The notes beneath the pieces are model-generated. The model was not told the origin of the DNA. It worked only from the letters and a program-made list of their open reading frames with translations, and made no database searches. DNA of 64,000 bases from Lantana camara (Eukaryota; Streptophyta; Magnoliopsida; Lamiales; Verbenaceae), in contig CM074864.1 of NCBI GenBank assembly GCA_037501455.1, positions 36,606,001 through 36,670,000 of the forward strand, in the 5' to 3' direction. Both the position numbers and the translations under genes were made by a program. Each line of letters starts with the position of its first letter. The first letter of the stretch is position 1. Positions 23,052-35,448 of the stretch are shown here, piece after piece.

Positions 23052-24091
23052 TTGTGACACCCCGACTTTCAGACCGTATAGGTATGACGTATGTGCGCAT
23101 TTAAAATTATTATTTACGCATTTTATATTTATTCTAATTGTTTATTTGAATTATTTAATCTTAATTCTTATATGAATTATTTGAATGTACATGAAATATT
23201 TGAATTATATGTCAAAAATTTGCCTCAAGTGGTTTAGGATATGTGAAGTTGTAACATCCCGACTCACAGTCGGTACAGGTAAATTATATGATTTAATATT
23301 ATTTGCGTTTTAGATTATTTGTATAGGACTATTTTGAATTAATTACGCTCATACGGATTATTTGGATTAAAGTTGCATGAGTGTTATTCGTTTTAAATTG
23401 GGTTGGCCTTATTTGAGCTGTAATTGTTGAACCGAACCAACTTGGACCGGGAACCTTGAACCGAACCCGTGAACCAATCGGTCCAGCCCTTAAAGGCTGA
23501 ACCATTTTCCTTCTCTTTCATTTTACGTTCAACAAGCAGCAACTCTAGAGCCAAGAGCCAAAACCCCAAGATTTGATCATCAAACTTTCCAAGCCAATAA
23601 CTCTCTCGTTTCTTCGTCTTTTCTCGAACTTAGGTAGGTTTCGGAATCCCCTCGTCGTGCTCTTCGATTCCATGGTTTAATTTCTGAGTTTGGTGTGAGT
23701 TTGTTTTGCCTTTGCTCCCATACGTGAATAGTAAGGGTTTAGCTTTAATGGTGATTTCTTGCTCTTTGCTTGAGATGATTGATTCCTAGTTTCTTGTAGG
23801 AGTTGTGTAGGTTATATATGTTGCATTTATTGCATTTTATCTTTGGTTGGGTGAGCATTTATTGATGATCATGATTCTAGCTTGAACTTTTCATTCATTT
23901 GATCATGGCTTTTAATTCCATTTTCTTGAGCTATTTGAGTGACAACATGTTAAGTATGATTTATTTGAATTGTGTGTGCATTTTGAGAAGTTGTGGCAAT
24001 TTATAAGGTTGGTTTTTGGCCATTTTTGGCACTTTTTCGAGCTTCCCCTGTTTTCTGTGATAAATTCTGTTCCAGCTTTTCGAACCAGGCC

Positions 24092-24361
24092 GGAACGGCC
24101 GTTCCCGCCCCAGTTTTAAACTGGGAACGACCGTTCCCAGGCCATACTGTTCTTGACCGAGAGTGGGAACGACCGTTCCCAGTTGTACTGGGAACGGGAA
24201 CGGCCGTTCCCATTGCCGGAAACCCTTCTTTTGAAAAAGAAATCCGCGGGGGTGGATTTTTACTTTGAAAAAAATCCATGGGGGTGGATTTGAGGCAGTA
24301 GCTTCTGAAAAATCCATGGGGGTGGATTTTCCCCTTTGGAAAAATCCATGGGGGTGGATTT
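24092..24361 (+). repeat. Double palindrome array, A 3' LTR
   Basis: The same eight dyads as in the 5' LTR, offset by 7,576 bp. Confidence 0.85.
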
Positions 24362-25437
24362 TCCCCTTTGAAGAATTCAAAACCTAGAAGCTGCTACTGC
24401 TTCTCTTTGCTTTAATTACGCATTTTTATGACTTTAATTGCTTCTCTTTTGCATGATTAATTGTTATAACTTAATTGTTTTGCGTACTAAATTGTGATTA
24501 AATATGTTGTGCTATAACTATGCAATTATATGACTTAATTGTGATAGTTTTTTTTGTGAACATGATCCATATGCATTTTGCCGGGCGTCTTCTTTGGTAC
24601 ATTGTTGAGTCTAAGTCTCGGGTCTTGTCTTCTTTTGTTTCAGAGCCTCTTCCGGAAGTTCGTGAGCCCGAGGTTTAAGTGTTCGTTCGCCCGTTTTGCC
24701 TTCCTTCTACTTTTGCAAAGGTGAGGTTAGGATCCTTTGTATTAGATAAGCGACCTAAGACCTATTACGTGTTGTTTCTTACCCTGTATGCGAATATATA
24801 TACTTATATATATATGTATTAAATACGAGTGCTTAAGGTATGTTATGATTTTGTGAAATAAGCTTTACGTCTTCGAAATTGGTATAAGTATTGGCATAAG
24901 TAAGCTATACTTTGAAATTCGTTAGTCATCTGTGTTATGTTTGAGCGAGTTGTACCCTGAAAGATGGGAATTTGGTTTGATTTGGTTTGTTGGGCCCGGA
25001 GACGTGGGTAAGGGAGACCCGGGACGACCACGGGGTCGCCGGTTATGACCCCTGTGCACGTTCTCATTTGAGGTATTCACGTGCGACCTATGGAGGTTGG
25101 GAAGGCGTGGTATCTTGAGCCCTCGGTGGATAACCGGGGAAGGCATATCGTGGGTTAGCTGCCCCGTATGTGTTTGGTAATGTAGGTGTTAGGGTTTGAT
25201 TCCCGATACACCATGGATGTGGGGTGGATGTGATTTGAATTTGATTTTATGTTATGTTTGATGGAGTAAGGGATAGTCCGTTCTCGCCGGACTTATGTTT
25301 ATGTTATGTTTGATAGATTATGGATCGAGATAGGTTTTCCTTTATATTATATGCTATCTTTGGAAAATGATTTGGGTATGAAAAACCCTATCCTCGATTC
25401 ATGACTATCACCTTTGTAATATGCTTTGCTCCCTACG

Positions 25438-25490
25438 TATTTAAGTGTGGGTGTGCGTTTAGCCCCCTCACTCAGTCGAGCTTTGACTGA
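25438..25490 (+). promoter_or_regulatory. TATA box and R-region stem-loop, A 3' LTR
   Basis: TATTTAA at 25438..25444 and stem TCAGTC/GACTGA at 25472..25490, identical to the 5' copy. In the 3' LTR this part would be the repeat (R) that ends the genomic RNA. Confidence 0.6.
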
Positions 25491-25928
25491 CCCTCTCTTT
25501 TCCCACCTTCAGTGCAGGTTGTTTCGAGCTAGGCGGGGAAGTGCGAGTCTTGGTCTTGTACTTGTGTGTCTAGGTCGAGTTGCATCCATACTTCTTGCAT
25601 TTTGGTTACTCTTATTATGTATTTGATGTTAGAATTATATTTTGCTGAATTATGGGCTTTTGATGTATATACTCGATCTTTTGGGCTGTGAGGCCATTGT
25701 ACATGATATAAGTGTTAGTTATAGAGCTCTTTTCGATCCTTATGTTATGGCTTCCGCATTTATGTGGTTTTATTTGCGCGCTCTGTCCGAGTTTTAGCCC
25801 CGCTTAGCCTAAGGAGTGAGTGTAGGTTCCGTTCGCTTAGACTTGGACTCATGTATGGAAATCCATTTCATATGTGGGTTCGGGTTTAAGTGCGGGGGAT
25901 GTGGTGGCCCACCGCTCCGGGCGTCACA

Positions 25929-28017
25929 AGTGGGATTCACCGGTTTCTTAGGTCTTGAAATTTTCGATCCAAAATCTTAACTGGTTTTTGAACAAAGGTG
26001 AGGTTAGGCTCAAGTTCCACTTCTTCAACGGGTAGGATCTCAGACTCATCTAGATAATACTTTCGAAGTTGAGAAACATGAAACACGTTGTGAATTCCAG
26101 TCAAGCTCGGAGGTAGGTCCAAACGGTAGGCTGTATCCCAGATTCTCTCCCAAAACTCATATGGTCCCAAGTATCGACGATTCAATTTTCCTCCTTTACC
26201 AATCCTCAAAAATCCCTTTCGTGGAGAAGCTTTTAAAAAGACCTTATTACTAATTTCAAACTCAAGATTCTTTCTCCGGTGGTCTGCATAACTTTTCTGT
26301 CGATCTTGAGCTACTTTCATCTGTTGTCAGATTATCTGAACTTTATCTATCGCATCTTATACACCTTAGAAGGGTTTTCCTTTTTCTCCCCTCGTTTTAC
26401 ACCCTCTTATTTGGTCCAATTCCACTCTTCCAAGTCGAAGAACAACGGGGACTAACATTTTCGTCCTTAGAGAGCTTCATAGGGCGCTATTTCTGTCGAG
26501 GCTTGAAAGTTGTTGTTATAAGCGAACTCAATCAAAGGCAATTGCTCGTTCGACGAACTCGGAAAGTCTAATGCATAGGCTCTCAACATATCCTCCAAAT
26601 ACTTAATTAACCTTTCTAACTGCCCGTCTGTCTGAAGATGGAAAGCTGTGCTGAATTGAAGTATTGTTCCCAAATTTCTTTGCAACTCTGGCCAAAATCT
26701 CAAAGTGAACCTCGAATCCCTATCTGAAACAATGCTAATCGGCACTCCATGAAGTCGGAGAATTTCATCAGCGTATGTTTTAGCTAACTTAGTCACTTTA
26801 TCCGACATCCGAATAGCCAGAAAATGTGCCTATTTTGTCAATCGATCCCTGATCACCCAAATTCCATCAAGACCACCCTTCCCTCTTGGAAGACCCAAAA
26901 CAAAATCCATTGCCACTTGTTGTCATTTCCATTCTGGGATAGGTAACGGTTGAAGTAGCCCCGATGGCTTCTGATGGTCTGCTTTCACAACATGACACGT
27001 CATGTAATGTCTCACGAAGTTGATTACGTCCCGCTTAAGTCCATTCCACCAATAATATTCCTTTACATCCTTGTACATTCTATTTCCCCCGGGATGCAAC
27101 GAATACCCTGACCGATGAGCTTCTTCCAATATCAACCGTTTCAACTCTTCCGGTACAACCACTCTATTTTTAAACCTTAGAAGCCCGGTGTCATCGAACC
27201 CAAACGGACATTCTGGATCAATTCTAGCTTTCTGCGCTAACTTCTGAACATCGAAATCCATTCTCTGTGCCTCAAATATTCTCTACTGAAGATCTGTTGA
27301 ACGGTAATACTCCGAATACTAGCTCTCAGCTTGAAAAACTCAGTTTTATTCCCAATTTCCACCTTCACATTCGACACGCTAGCCTTCCTACTAAGCGCAT
27401 CCGTAACCATATTGGCTTTGCCGGGATGGTATCGGATTGTACACTCATAATCCGCTAGAATCTCCATCCAACGCCTTTGTCTCTTGTTCAACTCCTACTG
27501 AGAGAACAAATACTAGAGACTCTTGTGGTCGGAAAAGATCTCGAAAGAAATTCCATAAAGATAGTGTCTCCACTTTCTCAAGGCAAAGATCACGGCTGCA
27601 AGTTTGAGATCATGAGTGGGATAGTTTTGTTCATGATCCTTCAATTTCCTCGAGGCATAGGCTATCACTTTACCATTATGCATCAGAACATATCACAACC
27701 CTTCTTTCGAGGCATCTGTATAAACCGTGTATCCTTCAGTGCCTTCGGGAAGTGATAATATCGGTGCAGTGGTCAACTTTTCCTTCAAGAGTTGAAAACT
27801 CGCAACACATGCCTTGTCCCAGTCAAATTTAACTTCTTTCTTAATCAATCGAGTTAGAGGAGCGGCAATCTTTGAAAAATCCTGCACGAGCCTTCGGTAA
27901 TAACCTGCCAAACCCAAGAAATTTCTGACCTTGGAAGCATTCTTCGGACTTTGACACTGAATAACCGCCTCAATCTTTGAAGGATCTACTTCCAAACCTT
28001 TACTTGAGACGATGTGA
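25929..28017 (-). pseudogene. pol: Element B pol: RT end, RNase H, integrase, chromodomain start
   Basis: Bases 25929..25933 are the A target-site duplicate. On the minus strand from 28017 one reads the end of RT (SSKGLEVDPSKIEAV, LAGYYRR), RNase H (YTDASKEGL), integrase zinc finger (HRSGYSLHPGG), core (SDRDSRF, HLQTDG) and the start of the C-terminal tail. Several stops and shifts break it; three stops (near 26335, 26365 and 26466) are shared exactly with the copy at 57861..59101. RT upstream of 28017 is missing because D inserted there. It is dead. Confidence 0.88.
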
Positions 28018-28987
28018 TGTAATGCCCCAATTTTCAGACAGACAGGTACGCTCGACACGTGTGAGTTTCGAGCGTTAGGATTTATTTTATTATTTTTGTT
28101 TATTCAATTTATACGGGTTATATTAATTTTATAAATTGTATTTTGACATGATTACGTGAAAATATATGAAATACGTGTCAACTTGAGAATTATTTTACAT
28201 ATTGAATTCATGATTATGTGAATTAATTACCGAGTGTATTTTAATTGCGTAATTGTCCTTAAATGCTCATTCATTTTAATTTAAGGACTAAATTGCATGA
28301 AAACTCATTGGACCAAATTGATCTTTCTTCAATTTTTATATCCTCAATTGCATGAACTTAATAAGCTTACGGATTTAATGGCAAAATGTGGTGATTCATC
28401 GCTTTTAAGGGATGAATTACGGTATATGCATCTCTTCTCAAACTTTCATTTCATTTTCATGTCAAAAATATCAACCTTTGCTTCCTCTTTCCACCGAGCC
28501 AAACCATGAAGGAGGGAAGAGAAGATTTCATCAAATTCATCAAGTTTTTCCAAGAAAATTAGGTGTTTGGAGCTCAATCATTCATTTTTATCATCTTCTT
28601 CAATTTATTTTCACCTCAAGGTATATATGAGCATATATGTGATTTCTTGATAACAATTCTTGAAGCTAGGGTTATGATTTCTATGTGATAATTTGTTTAC
28701 ATGGTGTTAGGATTATAATTCTATGTTTTAGACTTGAATTTCATACATAATTCTTGAGAAATATGGAATTATATGATAAATTCATAGTTGAGTAGATGAT
28801 GATGATTCTTGATGATTAATGAATAATATAAGTGTTTATATTAGTTTTATTGCCTCTCAAGCATATATACATATTTCCTTTCATGAATTATAGCTTATGG
28901 AATTAAATCATGATGGTTTGGTAAGAATTAGATGATGGTTCGTAGCTTCCCCTGTTTCTTCCCCTGCTTCTGTATTGTCTGCGTAAC

Positions 28988-29188
28988 GGGAACGACCGTT
29001 CCCGTTCCCAGTTGTTTTGGGGAACGACCGTTCCCTTGTTTGAAGTGTGTGCATGGCGGCGAGAACGGGAACGACCCTTCCCGTTTTGGCTTGTAAGCCG
29101 GAAAGACCGTTCCCATCTTCGGGGAGCAACTTCGGGGAGCTGGGAATGGCCCTTCCCATTTTAAACTAAGGGTCAGAACGGCCGTTTC
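28988..29188 (+). repeat. GGGAACGACCGTTCCC palindrome array, LTR D
   Basis: Dyads at 28988..29003, 29020..29035, 29067..29082, 29099..29114, 29142..29157 and 29175..29188, with increasing mismatch. This is the same word as in LTRs A and G, although the LTRs are otherwise diverged. Confidence 0.8.
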
Positions 29189-30232
29189 CAGGCCTCTGGA
29201 GAGGCAGAAACATTCTGCATAAAAATGGAATTTTGATATTCAATTCCAATGGTTTATTTGACCCCAAATTGTGATTATATGATCAATTACATGCAATAAT
29301 ATGAATCTATCATGCTACATTCGTAAATGCATGTCATCTCGTTACTTGATCACGCCGTGCGTCTTATTTGGTAATAATCTTGAATAATTATCTCATACAC
29401 GTACATTATCCCGTTTTCTTATCCAGTTCTTCTCCAGGCGGAGATTATTGATCATGAGCATATTCACTCATCCACGAGTCATCGTGTCGCCTGTCAGGTA
29501 AGGTTTAATTGCTAGTTATATAGAACCCGTATACCCCCTATGTGATATTTCGGCCAAAAGGTAATTATATCTATAATATTGAATGAAATCACTTATCATT
29601 TCAAGCAAGTCATGTTCATGAAAAGCAAACAAGCAAGCAAGCTATGTATTGTGCATGTTTTAGGTGAGTAGCATGACCGTTCACGTTGGGCCCGAAGATA
29701 GTGGCTTGAGCCAACCGGGAAAGCAAGGGCTGACGAGTAACTCTCACGCTATCCTCACCACATTAGGATGACACCTGAATCCGCTAGGAGATTAGTGGAG
29801 GAAGGAGTTTCGGGCTTAGGGATTTATGTACTCTCTACTCAACACGTCGTGGCTGGTGAAGGCTAGCTACCTTCCCATCATTGGAGGAAGAAGGAGACTA
29901 GGGACGGGTCCGGCAACACGGATTATCCTCGGGTTATTGCATGAGTTCCATTCCATGAACGTGTTAATTGATTACACTATCGCACGATTGCACGATAATT
30001 CAATTGTATGATCACCTATTGATTAAAAAATCAAGCATGTTTCATGTACATTTAGAGTAAGGTTAGAGAGCACCCTCACTCGCCGGGGCCATGTATTGAA
30101 TGCATGAAAATGATTAAGTATTTAATATTGATAGTTGTATTCTCGGGCGAAGAGTATTTCATTATTGAACTTATACATTTATCTTTTCTAAAACTTTACC
30201 CGAGAATATAGCTTGCATGTTATCTGTGCTAA

Positions 30233-30269
30233 TATTATTTAAACCCCTCACTCGGTCTTCACAGACTGA
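30233..30269 (+). promoter_or_regulatory. TATA-like box and R-region stem-loop, LTR D
   Basis: TATTATTTAA (30233..30242) precedes CCCCTCAC and a stem TCGGTCT / AGACTGA with loop TCAC (30252..30269). One pair is G-T, a wobble in sense RNA. The closest LTR, E, has the fully paired TCAGTCT / AGACTGA. Confidence 0.55.
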
Positions 30270-30675
30270 CGCCTCCACCTTTTAGGTTATTGCAGGTGCA
30301 CGCTAGGTGGGAAGTGAGTCGAGTCCGGTCCTTGTAGTCAAGTCAAGCAAGGTGCATTTCACTTAATTATTCATTTATTGTTCAAAGGAATTATGTTTAA
30401 TGTTATTTGTTATGTAAATTAGGAGATGATAATGTATTGATATGTAAAATTTAGCTTTGGTTTAATTGTTAAATGTTTGTCAAGTCATGCTTCCACTTAT
30501 TCCTTTTTACATTATGTTACTTAATTTGCGAGTAGTCCCGCCTAGCCGGTCATTTTATTTTATTGTCACCCGTTCGCTGCAGGTTGGTTCATGCACAGAC
30601 TACCCATTTCGTGCGTGGATCAATCTGTAGTGCAGGGGTGTGGCATCTCTAAGTGTAGGGGTGCTACATCTAAGG

Positions 30676-30687
30676 TGGTATCAGAGC
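30676..30687 (+). other. Primer-binding site of D (tRNA-Met initiator)
   Basis: TGGTATCAGAGC, 7 bp after the LTR end. Confidence 0.92.
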
Positions 30688-31196
30688 CCGGTTGCAAAAT
30701 CGAGGTTCTAGTGTCGTGTCGTGTCGTGTCGAGTCTAGGTCGTGCGACATAGGAATTACTTGACAATTTGAGAGTCTTGCATATTATTTGGATCTCTTGA
30801 TCTACTTGAACTTACATAAATTTATTGGAATTAAATAAATTACTTGATAACTTGTGTTTTGCATTAATTTATGCCATTAATTGTCAATTAATTGATCGTG
30901 AATTGTTTGAAAATTTAGGTGATCAACATGTTTTATCTCAAGCATTGATGAATTACTTGTTGTGCTTATATTAAATTCTTGTCATTGGCAGTAATTGCGT
31001 GACAATTGTGTGACATGAGCATGCCTTACCCACATGCATTTATTTTCAAAGGAAGTTGTGAGTTGCAGGTTGTGAAAAGGCTATCAAACCACGGCCAATT
31101 GTTCGATGATTTCAGTTTATTACAAGACTACCTCTCTAACTTGGGACGGGGTAAGAAGAGGTGCCAGAAATTCATACAAGGATTTGAGGGCCATTG
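30688..31196 (+). other. D internal region, segment 1 (non-coding)
   Basis: No coding frame is seen. A short GTGTC tandem run lies near 30711. From about 31010 it is collinear with E around 62670 ('tgcatttattttcaaa' and 'accacggccaatt'). It ends at the H insertion, with TSD CATTG at 31192..31196. Confidence 0.75.
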
Positions 31197-31682
31197 TGTA
31201 ACACCCCCGGAGCGAAGGGTGTCACATCCCCCGCACTAAGGTCTAACACGAGTAACAAATAGGGAGTTCGTACCCGTATCAAACCACAGCAAACGGGAGA
31301 CACATAAAACTCACACTCTCGCTAGGCGGCCTAGACCCTCAAGAACTGCGAAAATTAAAATCAGAGTAGCGGAAGCAATTCATAAGCTAACAAAATTCCC
31401 AAGATCACATATATACATATCAAAATGGGGGAGGGTCAAGTATTCCAGCTACCAACTAGATCATATACAAATTGTCCAATGCCATCACGGCCAGAATAGC
31501 ACAAGTGTATACCGAATACATAATCCTAAAATACATAAGCAAAAGAAGTAGTAATCCATACGATGCATGAAGACTTAAGCTAAACCACAAGTAAACTGCC
31601 AAAAGACACTTGCCGCCTAGCTTGACTCGGAAGAACCTGTAAACTCGAAAGAAAGGAAAAAGGGGAAAACAACAACGAGGGT

Positions 31683-31733
31683 TAGTCCTAGTGACTAGTG
31701 AGGGGGCTAACTCACGCACCCGATATATATATA
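31683..31733 (-). promoter_or_regulatory. TATA box and R-region stem-loop, H 3' LTR
   Basis: Sense TATATATATAT (31733..31723), then CCCCCTCAC and stem TAGTC / GACTA with loop ACTAG (31697..31683), 36 nt from the TATA start. Confidence 0.6.
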
Positions 31734-32900
31734 GTGCAAAGCAACTAAGTAAAACGAAAGGATCCGTGAACCGAGAGTGGTTTTTGCAAGCTAAAGTAGT
31801 TCCCGTGATATAGATATACATAGGTTAAAGGAAAGGTACAAGGGCAAAAGCCAAACTCCAAGTTTTAGGTGAATTAAGAATCCACTCTCGTTCCATAGAT
31901 CATACAAAGCTAAACCAACTCGGCGAGTACGAGTCACACACATCCCAACTTCCATAGATGAAGATCAAAGAAAAATAAAACAAATCAGAATCCATCCCCA
32001 ATACCGGTTGATAGAAGGGTTGATCGGCCCTAACTATCCACATACAAAGACGAGACAAGGTTTAATTAGTACCTTGAAACCTTCGACGGTTGCTTCTATC
32101 GGCTCAAGAGAAACACCCTTCCTCAACCTCCCAAGGTTGGGTGAAACTCTCAAATGGAGGTGTTGATGGAAGAGCTCGGCGACCCCTCGGCCGTCCCGGG
32201 ATTACCATACCACACTCCGAGGCCCAAAAAGATCACAGAAATCACACAGAAATATCTCAGAGCTTATCTTTCAAAGCCACATCTCGCCTACAAACACACA
32301 CTTGCACCAAGCTAAACTTTTCAATCAAAGGTAAAATACCTTATATACTTATACAAAACGTTTTTCAACCCTTATAACAAATGGGACAAATCCCGCAACA
32401 TACGTATCATGCACTTACTTACCATATATTATATGTATTCGCATGCGAGGTTTCAAATCAAATAGGGTTATAGGTCGAGTAACTAAAAGAACAAAAACCT
32501 CACCTTGTCACGGACGTAGTGGAGACGAAAAGGGGAAACCGGACACCTATGGAGCAAGCTCGTCCTCAACAGGAAGGTCGTCTGAACAAGACAAACAACA
32601 AGGAACACTCTTAGACTCAATATGATCCACATTGACGCTCGGTACATGAATATGCATGCTTATGATGCAAATTATATGAAATGAGTTTTTAATATACCAT
32701 TTACGAGCAAATAAGACACATAAGACCATATATCACAAAGGAGAACGTAATTCAAGTCAAAAATTCATAACATAAGGTTTACCATATAATATAACAAGTT
32801 AATGAAGCATACAAGTCATAGACAAGACAAGAAAGCTAACTAAAAGCATTGAAAAGGAAGCAAAACCATGCAAAGACGGGCGAAAAACGAGGATCCTTAG

Positions 32901-33036
32901 GGGACACGCCCGTGCCCCCCTGGAAGAGCAAACTGAGACACCCCCATGTCTCAGTACAGCAGACGAACAATGGGATCCAGAAGGTGACACGCCCGTGTCA
33001 CCAATAAGGAGCAAATCGAGACACCCCCGTGTCTCG
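32901..33036 (-). repeat. GTGACACG-type palindrome array, H 3' LTR
   Basis: Dyads with different but complementary arms: CTGAGACA / TGTCTCAG (32933..32954), GGTGACACGCCCGTGTCACC (32983..33002) and CGAGACACCCCCGTGTCTCG (33017..33036). A degenerate unit is at 32901..32918. Confidence 0.8.
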
Positions 33037-33960
33037 GTACAGCGAGAACCATGCAACCCGCACCCCCGTGTCAGGAGGAGTGACGCAAACAACTCCAACA
33101 CTTAAAGAAAATCCATACAATTAAAAATGGAAGACTAAGGAATTATAATTATGCATTAAGCTCAAATAATTCACAAGGAAACATGCTAAAGAATTCAAAA
33201 TCCACCAAACTCTTACTATTCATGTGGTATGCTCGTTTTCATGAAATTCAAAGATAAAGCTCAACATATTACACTTAATAGAACCACACAAGCTTGGAGA
33301 ACTCAAAAATATGCTTACCTTCAGAATTTGAGAAGAAATGGAGGAGTAGATTGGCCAAAATCTTCAAAAATGCAATAGTGCTCTTCTTCTTCCTTGGTTT
33401 CTCTTTGGAGCTGAATTTGGGGAACTTTTCTTGCTTCCTTGGGAGATGTTGCACGAAATGGAAGAGAGATAGAGAGAGGGTATAAGCTGAATTTATATCA
33501 TTAACGAAGGTTAAGGAAAGGTTTGGTTAAGTCTAGGTGTCCACAAGTATTGACTAGTCAACAAAGGAGGACTATTAAGCAACAAGGGCTTGTTCCGGTC
33601 GATTTGTGAGGGTCCAAATGGTCTTAGAAAAGTGTGAGGACAGGTTCAAAAGCTTGCAAATCTCGTCACGAGTCCAACGCCTCTTCCGGAATTCGAATCC
33701 GAATTCCCTAGCTCAAGATATGACGCCCGGAACCCGAGGTGCGCTTAATGCCCTTTAACCATCCCCTAGGTTCCGAAAAAACAAAACGAGCACAAAGGCA
33801 CACCAAACGAGCAAGCTAATATGTAAATAACTCACATAGGTCACGTATACCAAGAATTCACAAAAGTCGGAATCAAAGAAGGGCACGTACGAAACAAAAT
33901 TACAAGCGAAAGGGCATAAACGTTCAAAAATTCAAATAGAAGTTAAGCGAGTAAGATCAA

Positions 33961-35448
33961 TTAATTAAGAACATTAAAAGCAATGAAAGGGATAATTAAA
34001 TAAATAATAACGCATTTAACACCCCGTAAATGCATACCTGTAGACCCGAAAGGTCGGGATGTTACAACCTCCCCTCCTTCAAAAGGACCTGTCCTCAGGT
34101 CCGAAGCGAGGGTCTTGAAAAGCTCCGGGTACAACTGAACCATCTTATCCTCAGTCTCCCAAGTAGCTTCCTCGGATTCTTGGTCACGCCACAAGACCTT
34201 TACAAGAGGGATTTGTCTATTTCTCAACTCTTGCATCTTCCGGTCCAACACCTGAACTGGATACTTCTTAGAGGTCAAATCCGGCTCCAACTGAACTTTC
34301 TCAACTGGGAGAATAGAAGACTCATCGGGATAATGTTTCCGAAGCTGCGAGACATGGAACACATTATGAATCCCGGTCAAACTCGGTGGTAAATCAAGTC
34401 TGTAGGCTACTTCCCCAACTCGATCAAGGATCTTAAAGGGGCCTAAGTAGCGAGGGTTAAGCTTTCCACCTTTACCAATCCGAGCATACCCTTTTCTAGG
34501 AGATGCCTTTAGAAAGACCTTATCTCCTTTATCAAATTCTAAGGGTCGTCTTCTCTTATCTGCATAACTTTTCTGCCGGTCTTGTGTCGCTTTCAACCTC
34601 TGTCTAATCGCTTTCACCCTCCCAATGGTATCCTGAATCTCCTTAGGTCTCTTAGCCCTTTCGAGCTTTCCATCTTTAGTCCATCTCCACTCGTCAATAT
34701 CCCAAAAGAGAGGGGATCGACATTTCCTTCCATACAAAGCCTCATACGGTGCCATGCCAATAGAAAACTGAAAGTTGTTATTGTAGGCATACTCAGCCAA
34801 ATCCAACTGCTCATCCCATGAATCTTGATAATCTAAGGCACAAGCATGAAGCATGTCCTCGAGATACCTTATTAGCCTCTCGGACTGTCCATCCGTTTGT
34901 GGGTGAAATGCAGTACTAAACTGAAGCTTCATCCCCAAACACTTCTGCAATTCCTGCCAAAAACTGGATGTGAACCGAGGATCTCTATCTGAAACGATGC
35001 TGACCGGAGTACTATGCAATCTGACAATCTCTTTCCGATATAACCGGGCCAACTTAGGAACCTTATCAGACATTTTCACCTTAAGAAAATGCGCCGACTT
35101 CGTCAACCGATCAATAATCACCCAAATTCCATCGGAACCTCCTTTGGTCCTTGGCAAGCCGGACACGAAGTCCATTGTCACTTGCTCCCACTTCCACTCA
35201 GGTATCGGGAGTGGTTGGAGAGTTCCTCCCGGTTTCTGGTGTTCTGCCTTCACCACTTGGCATGTTTGACACCTTCTAACATAGTTAGCAACGTCTCTCT
35301 TCATGCCGTTCCACCAATATAAATTCCTTAGATCCTTGTACATTTTGGTGGTACCGGGATATTCTGCATAGGCTGACTTGTGGGCTTCATCAACTACCAA
35401 CTCCTTAAGTTCTTCCGGAACACAAACCCGAGCCTTAAACCTGAACAA
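33961..35448 (-). pseudogene. pol: H Pol, C-terminal frame: integrase and chromodomain
   Basis: This 495-residue frame takes over from the upstream frame after a 1-bp deletion near 35443..35449. The integrase zinc finger keeps His (EAHKS) and the two Cys (CQTC), but the second His is Tyr (AEYPG instead of IHPGG-type), so zinc binding is doubtful. The DDE core is present ([22 protein letters not shown]). A chromodomain-like tail follows (VKVLW, TWETEDKM, YPELF). The frame reads past the polypurine tract into the LTR, adding about 50 residues of no known domain. Confidence 0.88.
34067..34085 (-). other. Polypurine tract of H
   Basis: Sense TGAAGGAGGGGAGGT lies directly before the 3' LTR. It overlaps the read-through end of pol. 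Confidence 0.75.

Larger units (their letters stand above)
15477..25928 (+). mobile_element. A: young, nearly intact Tekay-type chromovirus
   Basis: Two 2,876-bp LTRs (15477..18352 and 23053..25928) differ at only about six positions. The TSD is AGTGG at 15472..15476 and 25929..25933. Primer site, gag, protease, RT, RNase H, integrase, chromodomain and polypurine tract are in order on the plus strand. The only visible coding break is an amber codon in gag at 19230..19232. The element interrupts the chromodomain of B, so it is younger than B. LTR ends have extended inverted repeats (TGTGACACCC / GGGCGTCACA). Confidence 0.95.
23053..25928 (+). repeat. A 3' LTR
   Basis: Same length as the 5' LTR (2,876 bp) and about 99.8% identical by eye. 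Differences I noted include C/T in the head, T/C near 23710, A/C near 24224, T/G near 24983 and C/T near 25687. The second head is at 23250. It ends GGGCGTCACA followed by the TSD AGTGG. Confidence 0.93.
28018..30668 (+). repeat. D 5' LTR
   Basis: Starts TGTAATGCCCC and ends GGGGTGCTACA (2,651 bp). Contains a palindrome array (28988..29188), the word 'cacgccgtgcgtcttatttggtaat' region common to G and E near 29351, and a stem-loop at 30252..30269. Non-coding. Confidence 0.9.
31197..34066 (-). repeat. H 3' LTR
   Basis: Sense start TGTAACATCCCGACC (right end), sense end GGGTGTTACA. Palindrome array at 32901..33036, TATA run at 31723..31733, stem-loop at 31683..31697. Non-coding. Confidence 0.9.
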
